A DNA stretch of 64,000 bases from NCBI RefSeq assembly GCF_000181515.1, contig NZ_ABCG01000006.1, positions 124,001 through 188,000 of the forward strand. Reading direction: 5' to 3'. The position numbers and the translations under genes are program-made. Each line of letters opens with the position of its first letter. Positions within the stretch are counted from its first letter, which is position 1. Below the pieces are notes generated by a model. It did not search any database and was not told the origin of the DNA. It saw only the letters and a program-made list of their open reading frames with translations. This DNA comes from Erythrobacter sp. SD-21. GTDB lineage: Bacteria > Pseudomonadota > Alphaproteobacteria > Sphingomonadales > Sphingomonadaceae. This document shows positions 8,067 through 16,792 of this stretch, one piece after another.

Positions 8067-9403
8067 CAGGCGGCCTCCCTCACGGCATCGCAAATCCGGT
8101 CGACGACCGTCTCGACCTGTCGCGCGTCGTCTCCCTCGGCCATGACGCGAATGACGGGCTCGGTGCCCGAGGGACGGATGACCAGGCGGCCCTTGCCTTC
8201 CAGTTCCTTCTCCGCCTCGACGATCACGGCTTTCACGCTCTCGTTCTCAAGCGGTTTGCCGCCCGAATAGCGCACGTTCTTGAGCAATTGGGGGACGGGA
8301 TCGAAGACATGGAGCAGCTCGCTCGCCGGCTTGCCGAAGCGGACCACGCTGGCAAGCACACGCAGCGCCGCCACCGTGCCGTCGCCCGTGGTGCCGTAGT
8401 CGCTCAGGATCATGTGCCCCGACTGCTCGCCGCCGACGTTGAAGCCGCCCTGCCGCATGCGTTCGAGGACATAGCGGTCGCCGACCCTGGTGCGTTCCAG
8501 AGTGAGGCCCTGGCTTGCCAAATAGCGTTCGAGCCCGAGATTGCTCATCACCGTGGCCACCACGCCGCCGCCCCTGAGGTCGCCGCGCTCCTTCAGGCGC
8601 GTGGCGATGAGGCCCATGATCTGGTCGCCATCGACCGTGTTGCCCTTCTCGTCGATCACGATCAGCCGGTCGGCATCGCCATCGAGCGCAATGCCGATAT
8701 GCGCGCCTTCCTCGACCACGCGGGCCTTGATAGCGTCGAGGGAGGTCGAGCCGACATCGCGGTTGATGTTCGTGCCGTTGGGTTCGACGCCCATGGCGAT
8801 CACTTGCGCGCCCAGTTCCCAGATTGCGCTTGGGGCGACCTTGTAAGCCGCTCCGTTGGCGCAATCGACCACGACCTTGAGGCCATCGAAGCGCACATCG
8901 CTCGCCACCGATTGCTTGACCGCGTGGATATAGCGCCCGCTGGCATCGTCGATCCGCCGCGCCCGTCCGATCCGCTCGGGGCTGACGAGGAGAGGCTGCT
9001 GCGTCATCAGCGTCTCGATGGCCATTTCCGCCTCGTCCGACAGCTTGTAACCATCGGGGCCGAAGAGCTTGATGCCGTTATCTTCGAATGGGTTGTGGCT
9101 GGCGGAGATCATCACCCCGAGGTCGGCGCGCATTTCGCGGGTGAGCAGGGCGATGGCAGGCGTGGGCAGCGGCCCGGTCATGATCACGTCCATGCCGACA
9201 CTGGTGAAGCCGGCGACCAGCGCGCTTTCGACCATATAGCCCGACAGGCGCGTATCCTTGCCGATAACGACGCGGTGCTTGTGGCCGCCGCGCAGGAAAT
9301 GTGTGCCCGCTGCCTGGCCGACCTTCATCGCGGTCTCGGCGGTCATCACGCCTTCGTTGGTGCGGCCGCGAATTCCGTCGGTGCCGAAGTATGTCCGTGC
9401 CAT
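8066..9403 (-). CDS. glmM: Phosphoglucosamine mutase
   Basis: 445 residues starting [18 protein letters not shown]. The catalytic phosphoserine loop [14 protein letters not shown], the metal-binding loop [11 protein letters not shown], and the C-terminal phosphate-binding [15 protein letters not shown] are all present. GlmM converts glucosamine-6-P to glucosamine-1-P for UDP-GlcNAc, feeding peptidoglycan and LPS. It is the first gene of a minus-strand unit with DUF1272 and thiD. Confidence 0.97.
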   Translation of the reverse strand: MARTYFGTDGIRGRTNEGVMTAETAMKVGQAAGTHFLRGGHKHRVVIGKDTRLSGYMVESALVAGFTSVGMDVIMTGPLPTPAIALLTREMRADLGVMISASHNPFEDNGIKLFGPDGYKLSDEAEMAIETLMTQQPLLVSPERIGRARRIDDASGRYIHAVKQSVASDVRFDGLKVVVDCANGAAYKVAPSAIWELGAQVIAMGVEPNGTNINRDVGSTSLDAIKARVVEEGAHIGIALDGDADRLIVIDEKGNTVDGDQIMGLIATRLKERGDLRGGGVVATVMSNLGLERYLASQGLTLERTRVGDRYVLERMRQGGFNVGGEQSGHMILSDYGTTGDGTVAALRVLASVVRFGKPASELLHVFDPVPQLLKNVRYSGGKPLENESVKAVIVEAEKELEGKGRLVIRPSGTEPVIRVMAEGDDARQVETVVDRICDAVREAA

Positions 9404-9593
9404 GAAAGCCTTTCGTGAGTTTGCCTGGCCGCCCTTCTGGCGTGAATGGCGACACAAGAAAAGACCGCTTGCCCCCTTTCCGTGCCGCTCGTCGCGGCCT
9501 AGTGCAACCACGGGCGCTTCCATGCGTTAGGGTCGCAAGCAGGCGATTGCCTGTGCCGATTTACACCGAGTTTTTCACAAAGGGGAAATATCT

Positions 9594-10205
9594 ATGGCGT
9601 TCGAGCTGATCGACCTTCCTTATGACGATAGCGCTCTCGAACCGGCCGTTTCGGCCAAGACGCTGAGCTACCATCACGGCAAGCACCACAAGGCCTATAT
9701 CGACAAGACCAACGCGGCCATCGAAGGCGGCGACCTTGCCGGTAAAACCATGGAAGAAGTCATCGCGGCCGCCCGCGGTAGCGACCAGGGCCTGTTCAAC
9801 AACTCCGCCCAGAGCTGGAACCACGGTTTCTACTGGCATTCGATGGCGGCGGAAGAAACCTCCGCTTCGGACGAACTGAAGGCCATGATCGACAACGCCT
9901 TCGGTTCGGTCGACGGGCTGAAGGACAAGCTGAAAGAGCGCGGCGCAGGTCATTTCGCCAGCGGCTGGGTCTGGCTGGCGGTCAAGAACGGCGAACTCAC
10001 CATCGAGGAAACCCACGATGGCGACACTCTGGCCGATCAGGACGGCGTCAACCCGCTGCTCGTGATCGACCTCTGGGAACATGCCTATTATCTCGACCAC
10101 CAGAACGCTCGCCCCGAATATCTCAATGCGGTGAGCAGCAAGATCAACTGGAGCTTCGCAAGCGAGAATCTCGCGCGCGGTACGACTTGGCAGTATCCCT
10201 GCTGA
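9594..10205 (+). CDS. sodB: Superoxide dismutase (Fe/Mn family, probably Fe)
   Basis: 203 residues. The four metal ligands are in family context: LSYHHGKHHKAY (His), NNSAQSWNHGFYWHSM (His), and VIDLWEHAYYLDHQNARPEY (Asp and His). The Gln-containing FNNSAQ motif points to the iron type. No signal peptide, so cytoplasmic. GGGG precedes the ATG, and a strong hairpin terminator follows 25 bp after the stop. Confidence 0.95.
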   Translation: MAFELIDLPYDDSALEPAVSAKTLSYHHGKHHKAYIDKTNAAIEGGDLAGKTMEEVIAAARGSDQGLFNNSAQSWNHGFYWHSMAAEETSASDELKAMIDNAFGSVDGLKDKLKERGAGHFASGWVWLAVKNGELTIEETHDGDTLADQDGVNPLLVIDLWEHAYYLDHQNARPEYLNAVSSKINWSFASENLARGTTWQYPC

Positions 10206-10231
10206 GGCAGCTTTCCTGAGAGACATCGAAG

Positions 10232-10263
10232 GCCCGCCGGAGCATCCGCCCGGCGGGCTTTTT
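10232..10263 (+). terminator. Intrinsic terminator of sodB
   Basis: GCCCGCCG and CGGCGGGC form an eight-pair GC stem, followed immediately by five T. The stop codon of the convergent AI-2E-family gene lies at the end of the T run. Confidence 0.85.
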
Positions 10264-11447
10264 CATGTCTCGCCGGCCTCGTCCTGCCCCATGTCGAGCA
10301 GATTGTTGGAAAACAGGGGCTCACCGAAGATGAAGCCGACAAGGTTCGGGCGGCCGATATGGTCGAACAGGGCGGTCAGCATCAGCAGGATCGGCACCGA
10401 GAGAAGCGCGCCGAAGATGCCCCATACCCAGGTGAAATAGGACAGGGCGATCAGGATCATCACCGGGTTCATGGTGAAACGCGCGCCCAGGATCGAAGGC
10501 GTGATCACATTCGCCTCCACCGTGTGCAGCGCGAGATAAGCGGTGGCCGGGACGAGGCCGAGCAGCACCGTTTCGGTGGTGCCGATGCCGAACAGCGCCA
10601 GCAGGCCGATCATGATCGTTGGCCCGATATAGGGCAGGAAGTTTAGGATTGCAGCAAGTCCGCCCCACATGATCGGGGCATCGACACCGAGCGCCCAGGC
10701 GCCAAGGGCGACCACCACGCCAACGCCGGCGTTGATGAGGCCCACGGTCAGGATGTAGGCTGCCACACGGTCCTGCACTTCGCGCAAGACCCGTGCCGCT
10801 TTGATGCTGGTACCGAAGCTGGTCCTCCCGAACAGGAGCTTCTGGCGCAGGCGCACCCGCGCCTCGATCATGAAGAAGGCCATTAACAGGGTGAGGATCG
10901 TTTCCACCACGATGGTCGGCGTGGCGAAGGCGACCTCTTCGAGCAGGCTCGGTGTGGCCAGAACCACTTCGCGGCCCTCGCCGCGATCGACGAGGGCCGC
11001 CAGCTGTTCGTTGATCTGGGCCACCCAGGCGAACTGGTTGCGCAATTCGGTAAAGCGCTCGCCAACTTGCTGGAACAGGTCGGGGAGCTCGTCGAACAGG
11101 GTGATCGCCGGTTGCAGGATCAGGGCAAGGGCCAGGAGCAGGATCGCGAAGAAGACGAGCAGGGAAACCAGCGAGGACAGCGCGTTGGGCAGGCCGAGGC
11201 CGGTCAGCTTGTCGGCAAGCGGCGAGAGGATCACCGTGAGGATGATCGCCGTCACTACGGGCAGGAAGACCACCGATCCGATCGAGAGCACGAAGGGCAG
11301 GGCGAAGAACACCCCGAGGCCGATCAGCACGACGAGGGCGGAGATGAGGCGCAGTTCCTGTTCGGCAAAGGAAAAGCGCCGGCCGTGGTGGACTTCGGCC
11401 GGGGTCGATATTTCGCTGGACTGTGGTTCGCCCTCGCTCATTCCCAT
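10263..11447 (-). CDS. AI-2E family transporter (PerM-like permease)
   Basis: 394 residues with a short soluble N-terminus and about seven to eight hydrophobic segments. The N-terminal pair (ISALVVLIGLGVFFALPFV, VVFLPVVTAIILTVILSPL), a central soluble loop (about residues 120-190) and the C-terminal motif AILNFLPYIGPTIMIG followed by NVITPSILGARFTMNPVMI are typical of the AI-2E/PerM family. The transported substrate is not known for most members. A second ATG six bases inside is also possible. It lies downstream of ecfG on the same strand with about 48 bp between. Confidence 0.85.
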   Translation of the reverse strand: MGMSEGEPQSSEISTPAEVHHGRRFSFAEQELRLISALVVLIGLGVFFALPFVLSIGSVVFLPVVTAIILTVILSPLADKLTGLGLPNALSSLVSLLVFFAILLLALALILQPAITLFDELPDLFQQVGERFTELRNQFAWVAQINEQLAALVDRGEGREVVLATPSLLEEVAFATPTIVVETILTLLMAFFMIEARVRLRQKLLFGRTSFGTSIKAARVLREVQDRVAAYILTVGLINAGVGVVVALGAWALGVDAPIMWGGLAAILNFLPYIGPTIMIGLLALFGIGTTETVLLGLVPATAYLALHTVEANVITPSILGARFTMNPVMILIALSYFTWVWGIFGALLSVPILLMLTALFDHIGRPNLVGFIFGEPLFSNNLLDMGQDEAGET

Positions 11448-11495
11448 CCTATTTCCCGCGCGCCGCCCTTGCGGGCAACCGCGCGCCCGGCCGGC

Positions 11496-12104
11496 TCAAC
11501 TGCGCGCCGCGACACCCTGGCCTGCGGCAACATCGTCGAGCTCCTCGAGGATCGCACGATGCGCCGTGTCGTCGTCGATCGAGCGCTTGGGGATCGATCC
11601 GTCAGCCAGCATGGTGTTGAGCGCGCTGCGGGCGCGGCCCACGCGGCTCTTGATCGTGCCCACGGCGCAGCCGCAGATATTGGCCGCTTCCTCGTAGGAA
11701 AAACCGCCCGCACCGACCAGCAGCAGCGCCTCCCGCCGCTCCGGCGGGAGCGTCAGAAGGGCTCGGTGCATGTCGGACAGATGGATAGGCTCCTCCTGCC
11801 CGGCTGGTGCGGTCAGCACGCGCTCGGCAACGGTCTCGTCGTATTCGCCGCGGAAACGGTTGCGGCGCATGTCGGTGAGATAGGCGTTGCGCAAGATCAC
11901 GAAGGTCCAGGCGCGCATGCTGGTGCCGGGCTGGAAACGCTCCTGCGCGGCCCAGGCCTTGAGGAGGGTTTCCTGCACCAGGTCGTCGGCCATGTCGGCA
12001 CGTCCGCACAGCCCGCGCGCAAAGGCGCGCAGGTGCGGCACCACCTCGGTGAGTTCGCGCTTGAAATCGGCCTTTTCGGAGACCGTCCGTTTCTCCGCCC
12101 CCAT
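11496..12104 (-). CDS. ecfG: EcfG-type ECF sigma factor (general stress response)
   Basis: 202 residues. Region 2 reads LTEVVPHLRAFARGLCG and DDLVQETLLKAW, followed by MRAWTFVILRNAYLTDMRRNRF; region 4 contains LPPERREALLLVGAGGFSYEEAA and GTIKSRVGRARSAL. Together with the adjacent NepR and nearby PhyR this is the GSR sigma factor, which recognises GGAAC-N16-CGTT promoters. The start codon shares a base with the nepR stop (TGATG), giving coupled sigma and anti-sigma synthesis. A GGAAC-N16-CGTT site precedes nepR, so the operon is probably self-activated. Confidence 0.93.
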   Translation of the reverse strand: MGAEKRTVSEKADFKRELTEVVPHLRAFARGLCGRADMADDLVQETLLKAWAAQERFQPGTSMRAWTFVILRNAYLTDMRRNRFRGEYDETVAERVLTAPAGQEEPIHLSDMHRALLTLPPERREALLLVGAGGFSYEEAANICGCAVGTIKSRVGRARSALNTMLADGSIPKRSIDDDTAHRAILEELDDVAAGQGVAARS

Positions 12105-12286
12105 CAGTCCTTGCTGTCCAGTTGTGCCAGGAGGTCCTTGAAGCTGTCGGGGAGTTCTTCCTCCACGACGGAATCGTAAAGCTGACGCAAGCCGTTCGCC
12201 CATTCGGGATCCTGCCGCGCTTCGCCTTTTGCTTCCTTGCCCTTGCCCATAGAGGACCTGCCTTCGGAAGGTTTTTCAGAAGTCAT
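12104..12286 (-). CDS. nepR: NepR anti-sigma factor
   Basis: 60 residues. The conserved NepR core is WANGLRQLYDSVVEEELPDS followed by FKDLLAQLD, the two-helix element that clamps EcfG or the sigma-like domain of PhyR. The charged N-terminal tail (KGKEAKGEARQD) is variable in the family. It is first in the nepR-ecfG operon and overlaps ecfG by one base. Confidence 0.93.
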   Translation of the reverse strand: MTSEKPSEGRSSMGKGKEAKGEARQDPEWANGLRQLYDSVVEEELPDSFKDLLAQLDSKD

Positions 12287-12379
12287 CGTTAAAAGAATAC
12301 GTCCTTACCTTCGCGGACGCAAATCGGCGCGTCAGTCCCGCGCAAATTGGCCCCGCATTCGATCCCATAGTTTCGCCCT

Positions 12380-12404
12380 AACGCGATAACGGGGGATCGG
12401 TTCC
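12380..12404 (-). promoter_or_regulatory. EcfG-type promoter upstream of nepR-ecfG
   Basis: Read on the minus strand: GGAAC (12404-12400), exactly 16 bases, then CGTT (12383-12380), the general-stress-response consensus. It lies about 94 bases upstream of the nepR ATG and implies autoregulation. Confidence 0.8.
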
Positions 12405-12522
12405 GCCAATTGTGCAAAATGCCGGGATGTCCTGATAGGGCGGAACTTTAGCGGCTGCGGCGGATAGTATCGCCAAACCGGGGTAGAACGACGCGAGGCG
12501 CAAGCTGGTACAGGATGATCTC

Positions 12523-14190
12523 ATGCGCAGGGGCAGCCGGCGACGATGGCTCGTCGATTACCCGCGCGCCGTACCCCTTGCGATCTTCCTGCTTGTGGCG
12601 GCCGTGACGGTCGTCAGCGTGTTCGCTATCGAGCGCGGCGAGCGCGTGCGCGAGACAGCCGATCTCAACCGCCAGGCTCAGTCCATGGTGTCCGCAATCG
12701 AACGGCGTGCCTATTCGAGTTCGTCTTTTTTGCGGGCGGGGGCCGCGCTCTTCGGATCGCAGAACGAGATTACCGATGTCCTGTTTCGTGAGTTCGTGTC
12801 GGAACTGCGGCTCGATTCCGACTATCGGGGGGCCGAGGGGATCGGCTGGGCACCCGCTATAGGAATGGAAGAAGTCGACGATTTCGAGAGGCGTCTCAAT
12901 TCGAGGAAAGTGTCCTTGTCCCGCGTCACGCCGACGCTAGAAGAACTTCCCCGGCAGCAACTCGTGCCGATCCTCTATATCCAGCCCGATACACTGCGAA
13001 ACCGCCGGGCGCTGGGATACGATATGTATTCGGAACCGGTCCGGCAAGCAGCCATGGATCAGGCCACCCGCAGCCTGAGGCCCACGGCGAGCGGCCGGGT
13101 CACGCTGGTGCAAGAAGGTGCGGAGGGGGCAAGCGGCTTCCTCATCTACATGCCGGTTTTCAGTGGCAGTGGCCCTACGCGCTCGCTCAAAGGCTTTATC
13201 TACAGTCCCTTCAACGCCCAGCAGTTCCTTGAATCGGCTTCAGAACTGGTTACCGGTAGTGAAGCCAATGTCCGCTTCTACGACCTCGATGGCGATGATC
13301 GGATTATGATGGCATCGAGCAGCGCCTGGGCGGAAGAGGGCGAGACGGTCGAAAGGGAAATCGATCTCGCCAATCGCAGGATGATGCTGGTCGTCCAGTC
13401 CAAAAGGGAAGCCACGCTCTCGCCGCTGTCAATGATAACACTGCTCTTCGGTCTCGCGGTCGCCAGCCTGCTGCTCGTTGTGGCGCGCCTGTTGACCCAG
13501 CAGGCCGAGGAGGACACCCGCTCTCTTGAATGGTTTGCGCAGCAGAACTCGATCCGGAACTCGCTGACCCGCGAACTAAATCACAGGGTGAAGAACACCC
13601 TCGCCAATGTGCTTTCAATCGTGTCGCTCACACGACGGCGTGCCAATTCACTCGACGAATTCGCTACGGGTATCGACAACCGCATCCGGGCGCTGTCGGC
13701 AACCCATGACCTTCTGACCCAGTCTGAATGGGGGACCACGCCAATCGCTTCGGTCGTGCAGGTCGAACTCGCGCCGTATACTGGCGACGAGGATCACGAG
13801 GTCGAAATGCGCGGTCCGCCGGTTGAACTGGCTCCCAACGATGCCCTCTCACTCGGTTTGGCGATCCACGAGTTGTCGACCAACGCAGCGAAATTCGGCG
13901 CGCTCTCCTGCGCGGGCGGGAAAGTTTCGGTCGTATGGGAACTAGTCAGCGGTAAACTCGCCCGAATCGTTTGGACCGAAAGCAACGGCCCGCGCGTCGA
14001 ATTGCCGGGGAAGCGGGGCTTCGGGACCGATCTGATCGAGAAGATCGTCGCCCACGAACTGCGCCATCCGGTCGAGCTCGATTTCCATCCCGAAGGCGTG
14101 CGCTGTACCCTGCTCGTCCCGGTGCGCGAGCCCAACGAATTCCAGCTCCGCAGCGTGCGGCCCTCGGCCGGAACCAGCCGAGGGCATTGA
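12523..14190 (+). CDS. CHASE-domain HWE histidine kinase (PhyK-like)
   Basis: 555 residues. A transmembrane helix near residues 15-36 and a second near 302-323 flank a periplasmic CHASE-type domain (about residues 70-280). The cytoplasmic part has ELNHRVKNTLANV with acceptor His354, then AIHELSTNAAKFGALS (N box) and IVWTESNGP with W-x-E, the HWE signature. It sits between nepR-ecfG and phyR, as PhyK-type kinases do, so I infer that it phosphorylates PhyR. It is divergent from nepR, with 236 bp between the starts. A lone GGAAC at 12442 has no CGTT at the right distance. Confidence 0.88.
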   Translation: MRRGSRRRWLVDYPRAVPLAIFLLVAAVTVVSVFAIERGERVRETADLNRQAQSMVSAIERRAYSSSSFLRAGAALFGSQNEITDVLFREFVSELRLDSDYRGAEGIGWAPAIGMEEVDDFERRLNSRKVSLSRVTPTLEELPRQQLVPILYIQPDTLRNRRALGYDMYSEPVRQAAMDQATRSLRPTASGRVTLVQEGAEGASGFLIYMPVFSGSGPTRSLKGFIYSPFNAQQFLESASELVTGSEANVRFYDLDGDDRIMMASSSAWAEEGETVEREIDLANRRMMLVVQSKREATLSPLSMITLLFGLAVASLLLVVARLLTQQAEEDTRSLEWFAQQNSIRNSLTRELNHRVKNTLANVLSIVSLTRRRANSLDEFATGIDNRIRALSATHDLLTQSEWGTTPIASVVQVELAPYTGDEDHEVEMRGPPVELAPNDALSLGLAIHELSTNAAKFGALSCAGGKVSVVWELVSGKLARIVWTESNGPRVELPGKRGFGTDLIEKIVAHELRHPVELDFHPEGVRCTLLVPVREPNEFQLRSVRPSAGTSRGH

Positions 14191-14230
14191 TCGCCCTGCT
14201 ATTGGCAACGCCACGATAGTCTCGAGACAA

Positions 14231-14266
14231 AAGAAAAGGCCGCCCGGATCCTCTCCGGGCGGCCTT
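14231..14266 (-). terminator. Intrinsic terminator of phyR
   Basis: A 13-bp perfect stem (14236-14248 with 14254-14266, AAGGCCGCCCGGA and its complement) around a five-base loop. On the minus strand it is followed by TTTTCTTTTG, so it mainly stops transcription from phyR; the plus-strand tail is poor in T. Confidence 0.8.
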
Positions 14267-14292
14267 GTCCCCTTTATAATCCGTATCGCGGA

Positions 14293-15084
14293 TCAGCCGA
14301 GCGGGCGGCTCGATCCGAAGAACAGCGCCTGGCTGATCGCTGCGCGCACCGTCTGTTCCTGGAACGGCTTGGTCACGAGATAGGTCGGCTCGGGACGGTC
14401 GCCGGTCAACAGGCGTTCGGGATAGGCGGTGATGAAGATCACCGGCACGCTGTCGATCGCGAGGATATCGTCCACCGCGTCAAGGCCCGAAGAGCCGTCG
14501 GCAAGCTGGATGTCGGCGAGGACGAGACCCGGCGTCTTTTCCGCAACGACTTCCTGCGCCTGCGTGCGCGTGGCGGCGGTTCCGCAGACTTCGTGGCCCA
14601 GCGAGGTCACGAGGTCTTCGAGCTGCATCGAGATGAGCGGCTCGTCCTCGATGATGAGCACGCTGGTCGCACTTTCGCGGTCGATCTCGCCGACGGCTTC
14701 CTGGACCAGGCTTTCGATCTTGTCCGTCTCGAGATCCATGATCTCGCCCGCCTGTTCGACGCTGAAATCTTCCAGCGTGGTCAGCAGCAGGGCCTGGCGG
14801 TTGAGCGGCGTGATCGATTTCAGGCGATCCTGCGCAGCGCCTTCATGGCCCGTGTCGCCTTCTTCGGACGGCACATCCATATAGGCGCTCGACCAGACTT
14901 TGTTGAAGGCGCGGTACAGCGGCACGCGGCCGCCTTCGAGCGAGGACTTGAGTTTTTCGTCTGCCAGCGCCGCTTCGAGCGTGGCGCGAACAAAGGCATC
15001 TCCGGTAGCCTGCGAGCCGGTAAGCGCGCGGGCGTATCGACGGAGATAAGGCAGGTTTTTAGCAATCTGGTCACCAAGCGACAT
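14293..15084 (-). CDS. phyR: PhyR anti-anti-sigma response regulator
   Basis: 263 residues: an N-terminal EcfG-like sigma domain (residues 1-125, LPYLRRYARALTGSQATGDAF read in part, and TPLNRQALLLTTLEDFSVEQA) and a C-terminal receiver domain (about 140-255). The receiver has acidic IIEDEP, acceptor Asp191 in LADIQLADG, Thr in IFITAYPE and Lys in VTKPF. Phosphorylated PhyR sequesters NepR and frees EcfG. The start MSLGDQIAKN at 15084 fits the family. An EcfG-type promoter lies 30 bases upstream, indicating positive feedback. Confidence 0.95.
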   Translation of the reverse strand: MSLGDQIAKNLPYLRRYARALTGSQATGDAFVRATLEAALADEKLKSSLEGGRVPLYRAFNKVWSSAYMDVPSEEGDTGHEGAAQDRLKSITPLNRQALLLTTLEDFSVEQAGEIMDLETDKIESLVQEAVGEIDRESATSVLIIEDEPLISMQLEDLVTSLGHEVCGTAATRTQAQEVVAEKTPGLVLADIQLADGSSGLDAVDDILAIDSVPVIFITAYPERLLTGDRPEPTYLVTKPFQEQTVRAAISQALFFGSSRPLG

Positions 15085-15113
15085 ATAACCCCTTCCGTGG
15101 TTTGCGCGTGGAG

Positions 15114-15138
15114 AACGCCCGGCTTCCGGTTCGGTTCC
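15114..15138 (-). promoter_or_regulatory. EcfG-type promoter upstream of phyR
   Basis: On the minus strand GGAAC (15138-15134), a 16-base spacer and CGTT (15117-15114), 30 bases upstream of the phyR ATG. Same boxes and spacing as the nepR site. Confidence 0.82.
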
Positions 15139-15218
15139 TTTATTGCGCTGGTAATTCACACGATTTGACAAAAGACATATTTGCTCCGACGAACAGCGCC
15201 AGACAATTGTAACGTGTA

Positions 15219-15983
15219 ATGCAAGAGGGTGCCGGTTTGATCAACGTTGCAAATCCTTACGATTGCATCGCCTGCCCCTTGCTCGATTGCCCCGGATTGA
15301 GGCCGCTGGATCCAAGCCAGCGCGCTTACATGAACACCATAAAACGCGGCGAAAGACTGATCGAGCGTGGCGATCCAATCTTCCGCGAAGGCGAGCATAT
15401 CCGTCACCTCTACACCGTTATCGAAGGGGTACTGATTCGCTACCGGTCGCTTGAGGATGGACGCCGCCAGATCGTCAATTTCATGTTCCCTGGAGACCTG
15501 GTCGGCCTGCAGGGAGCGTTCGACGAACCAGCCAGCCATTCGATCGAGGCCCTAATATCTTCGCGCTTGTGCCATTTCGACCGAAGCAACTTCCAAGGTC
15601 TCATCAGAGAGAACCCGCAGCTCGGCTATGACGTGACCTGGCTCGCAGCGAAGGAAGAGGCGGCTCTGGAAGGCCATATCGTCTCGCTCGGCCGGCGCAG
15701 TGCAAAGGAGCGGGTTGTCTTTCTTGCGGTGTGGCTGCTCGACCGGGCCCTTGCGACGGGGGTCGCGAACGAGGGCAACACGCTGACGATCCCGGTCACC
15801 CAGTCGCAGATCGCCGATATGCTGGGCCTATCGCTGGTTCATACGAATCGGACCATCCGTACGCTGGATAAGGAAGGCCTGGTCGAATGGGGCCCGCGCG
15901 AAATCTGTGTGCCCAACATGGAGCACGCGGCCGACTATGCTGGCTTCGACCGTGATAGCAGGGGCAGACGACCTTACATCTGA
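15219..15983 (+). CDS. Crp/Fnr-family regulator with FNR-like cysteines
   Basis: 254 residues. A cyclic-nucleotide-binding-like beta-roll (about 45-150; IFREGEHIRHLYTVIEGVL, FMFPGDLVGLQGAF) precedes a winged helix (about 175-240; VTQSQIADMLGLSLVHTNRT). Near the N-terminus are Cys16, Cys19 and Cys24 (CIACPLLDC), with Cys118 in the body, an arrangement close to the four iron-sulfur ligands of E. coli FNR (20, 23, 29, 122). An oxygen- or redox-sensing role is thus plausible. It is divergent from phyR in a 134-bp shared upstream region. Confidence 0.85.
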   Translation: MQEGAGLINVANPYDCIACPLLDCPGLRPLDPSQRAYMNTIKRGERLIERGDPIFREGEHIRHLYTVIEGVLIRYRSLEDGRRQIVNFMFPGDLVGLQGAFDEPASHSIEALISSRLCHFDRSNFQGLIRENPQLGYDVTWLAAKEEAALEGHIVSLGRRSAKERVVFLAVWLLDRALATGVANEGNTLTIPVTQSQIADMLGLSLVHTNRTIRTLDKEGLVEWGPREICVPNMEHAADYAGFDRDSRGRRPYI

Positions 15984-16107
15984 ATGGCTTGGCCCTGTTG
16001 TCGAAAAAATTTTCGCACAGACGGGAACCCCATTCTCGCTGGCTCATTTAGCTTATGTCACCGCCGAGACCCCCCCTCCCGTCCAAGCGGCTGGTGATAC
16101 GATCCCG

Positions 16108-16145
16108 AAAGGCCTTCGCTCCACAAGAGCGAAGGCCTTTTTTTC
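16108..16145 (+). terminator. Strong intrinsic terminator
   Basis: A 14-bp perfect stem (16108-16121 with 16127-16140, AAAGGCCTTCGCTC and its complement), loop CACAA, continuing into an uninterrupted T tract of seven. It lies 125 bp after the Crp/Fnr stop, further than usual, leaving room for a small transcript between. Confidence 0.85.
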
Positions 16146-16219
16146 TCGTGGTCGTCACAGATGCGTCGACGTGAGGCGGGCGCGCCCACGTCAGTCCCAT
16201 TCGAACCAGTGCGGAATTG

Positions 16220-16651
16220 TCAATTGTGCGAAAGCGCGCCGCGCAGGCGCGAGATGATCCCGCGACGCTGGGGCTCGCGCAGGAGGTCGACGAGCACCTG
16301 CGCATCATAGGGCTTTTCGAGCACGCAGCCCATTTCCGCGATGTCCTTGGGAATATCCTGCGGCATGCCGGTCGAAAAGATGATCCGTGGGCTGTCTGGC
16401 CCGAGTGTCTGCACCAGTTCGGCCACCGCCCAGCCATCGTCGCGATCCGCCAGGTGCACATCAAGGACGATCACTTCCGGCTGCTTGTCCCTGAGGGCGG
16501 CCAGCGCCTGGTCGGTCGTAGGGCAAATGGTGACGTCTGCAACGCCCGCGTCGAGCAGGGCCTGCTCGATGGTCAGGCCGATCACGGCATCGTCTTCAAC
16601 CAGCAAGATTCGACTGGGTAGTTTGCTATTCGGCTTGCCGGGCTTTTTCAC
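16220..16651 (-). CDS. Single-domain response regulator
   Basis: About 143 residues from the GTG at 16651 (MKKPGKPNSK). One receiver domain: RILLVEDDAVIGL, phospho-acceptor Asp64 in VLDVHLAD, Ser/Thr in IIFSTGMP and Lys in VLEKPYDA. There is no output domain, so it probably acts by protein contact, like the stand-alone receivers that tune GSR phosphorelays. No ATG lies in frame close to the domain, so the start is uncertain; the frame stays open to 16780. Confidence 0.8.
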   Translation of the reverse strand: MKKPGKPNSKLPSRILLVEDDAVIGLTIEQALLDAGVADVTICPTTDQALAALRDKQPEVIVLDVHLADRDDGWAVAELVQTLGPDSPRIIFSTGMPQDIPKDIAEMGCVLEKPYDAQVLVDLLREPQRRGIISRLRGALSHN

Positions 16652-16792
16652 GCGCGTTCCATCGATCCACGAAATAGGAGGCGCCAACCAATCGCGAGCG
16701 CCCTGATTTCGAAACACGAGGAGAGGCCCCGCAGTTCCCGCCCGGGACCGATTGGCAAGCTGGTGTGGCAGGCGCGCCACGCAGGGCCGGAA

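Noticed and set aside
12442..12475. GGAAC upstream of the CHASE-HWE kinase as an EcfG promoter
   Set aside because: No CGTT-like box occurs 15-17 bases downstream.
16710..16736. EcfG promoter upstream of the single-domain response regulator
   Set aside because: Minus-strand GGAAC is present, but the downstream box (CGTG/TGTT) fits neither sequence nor spacing well.
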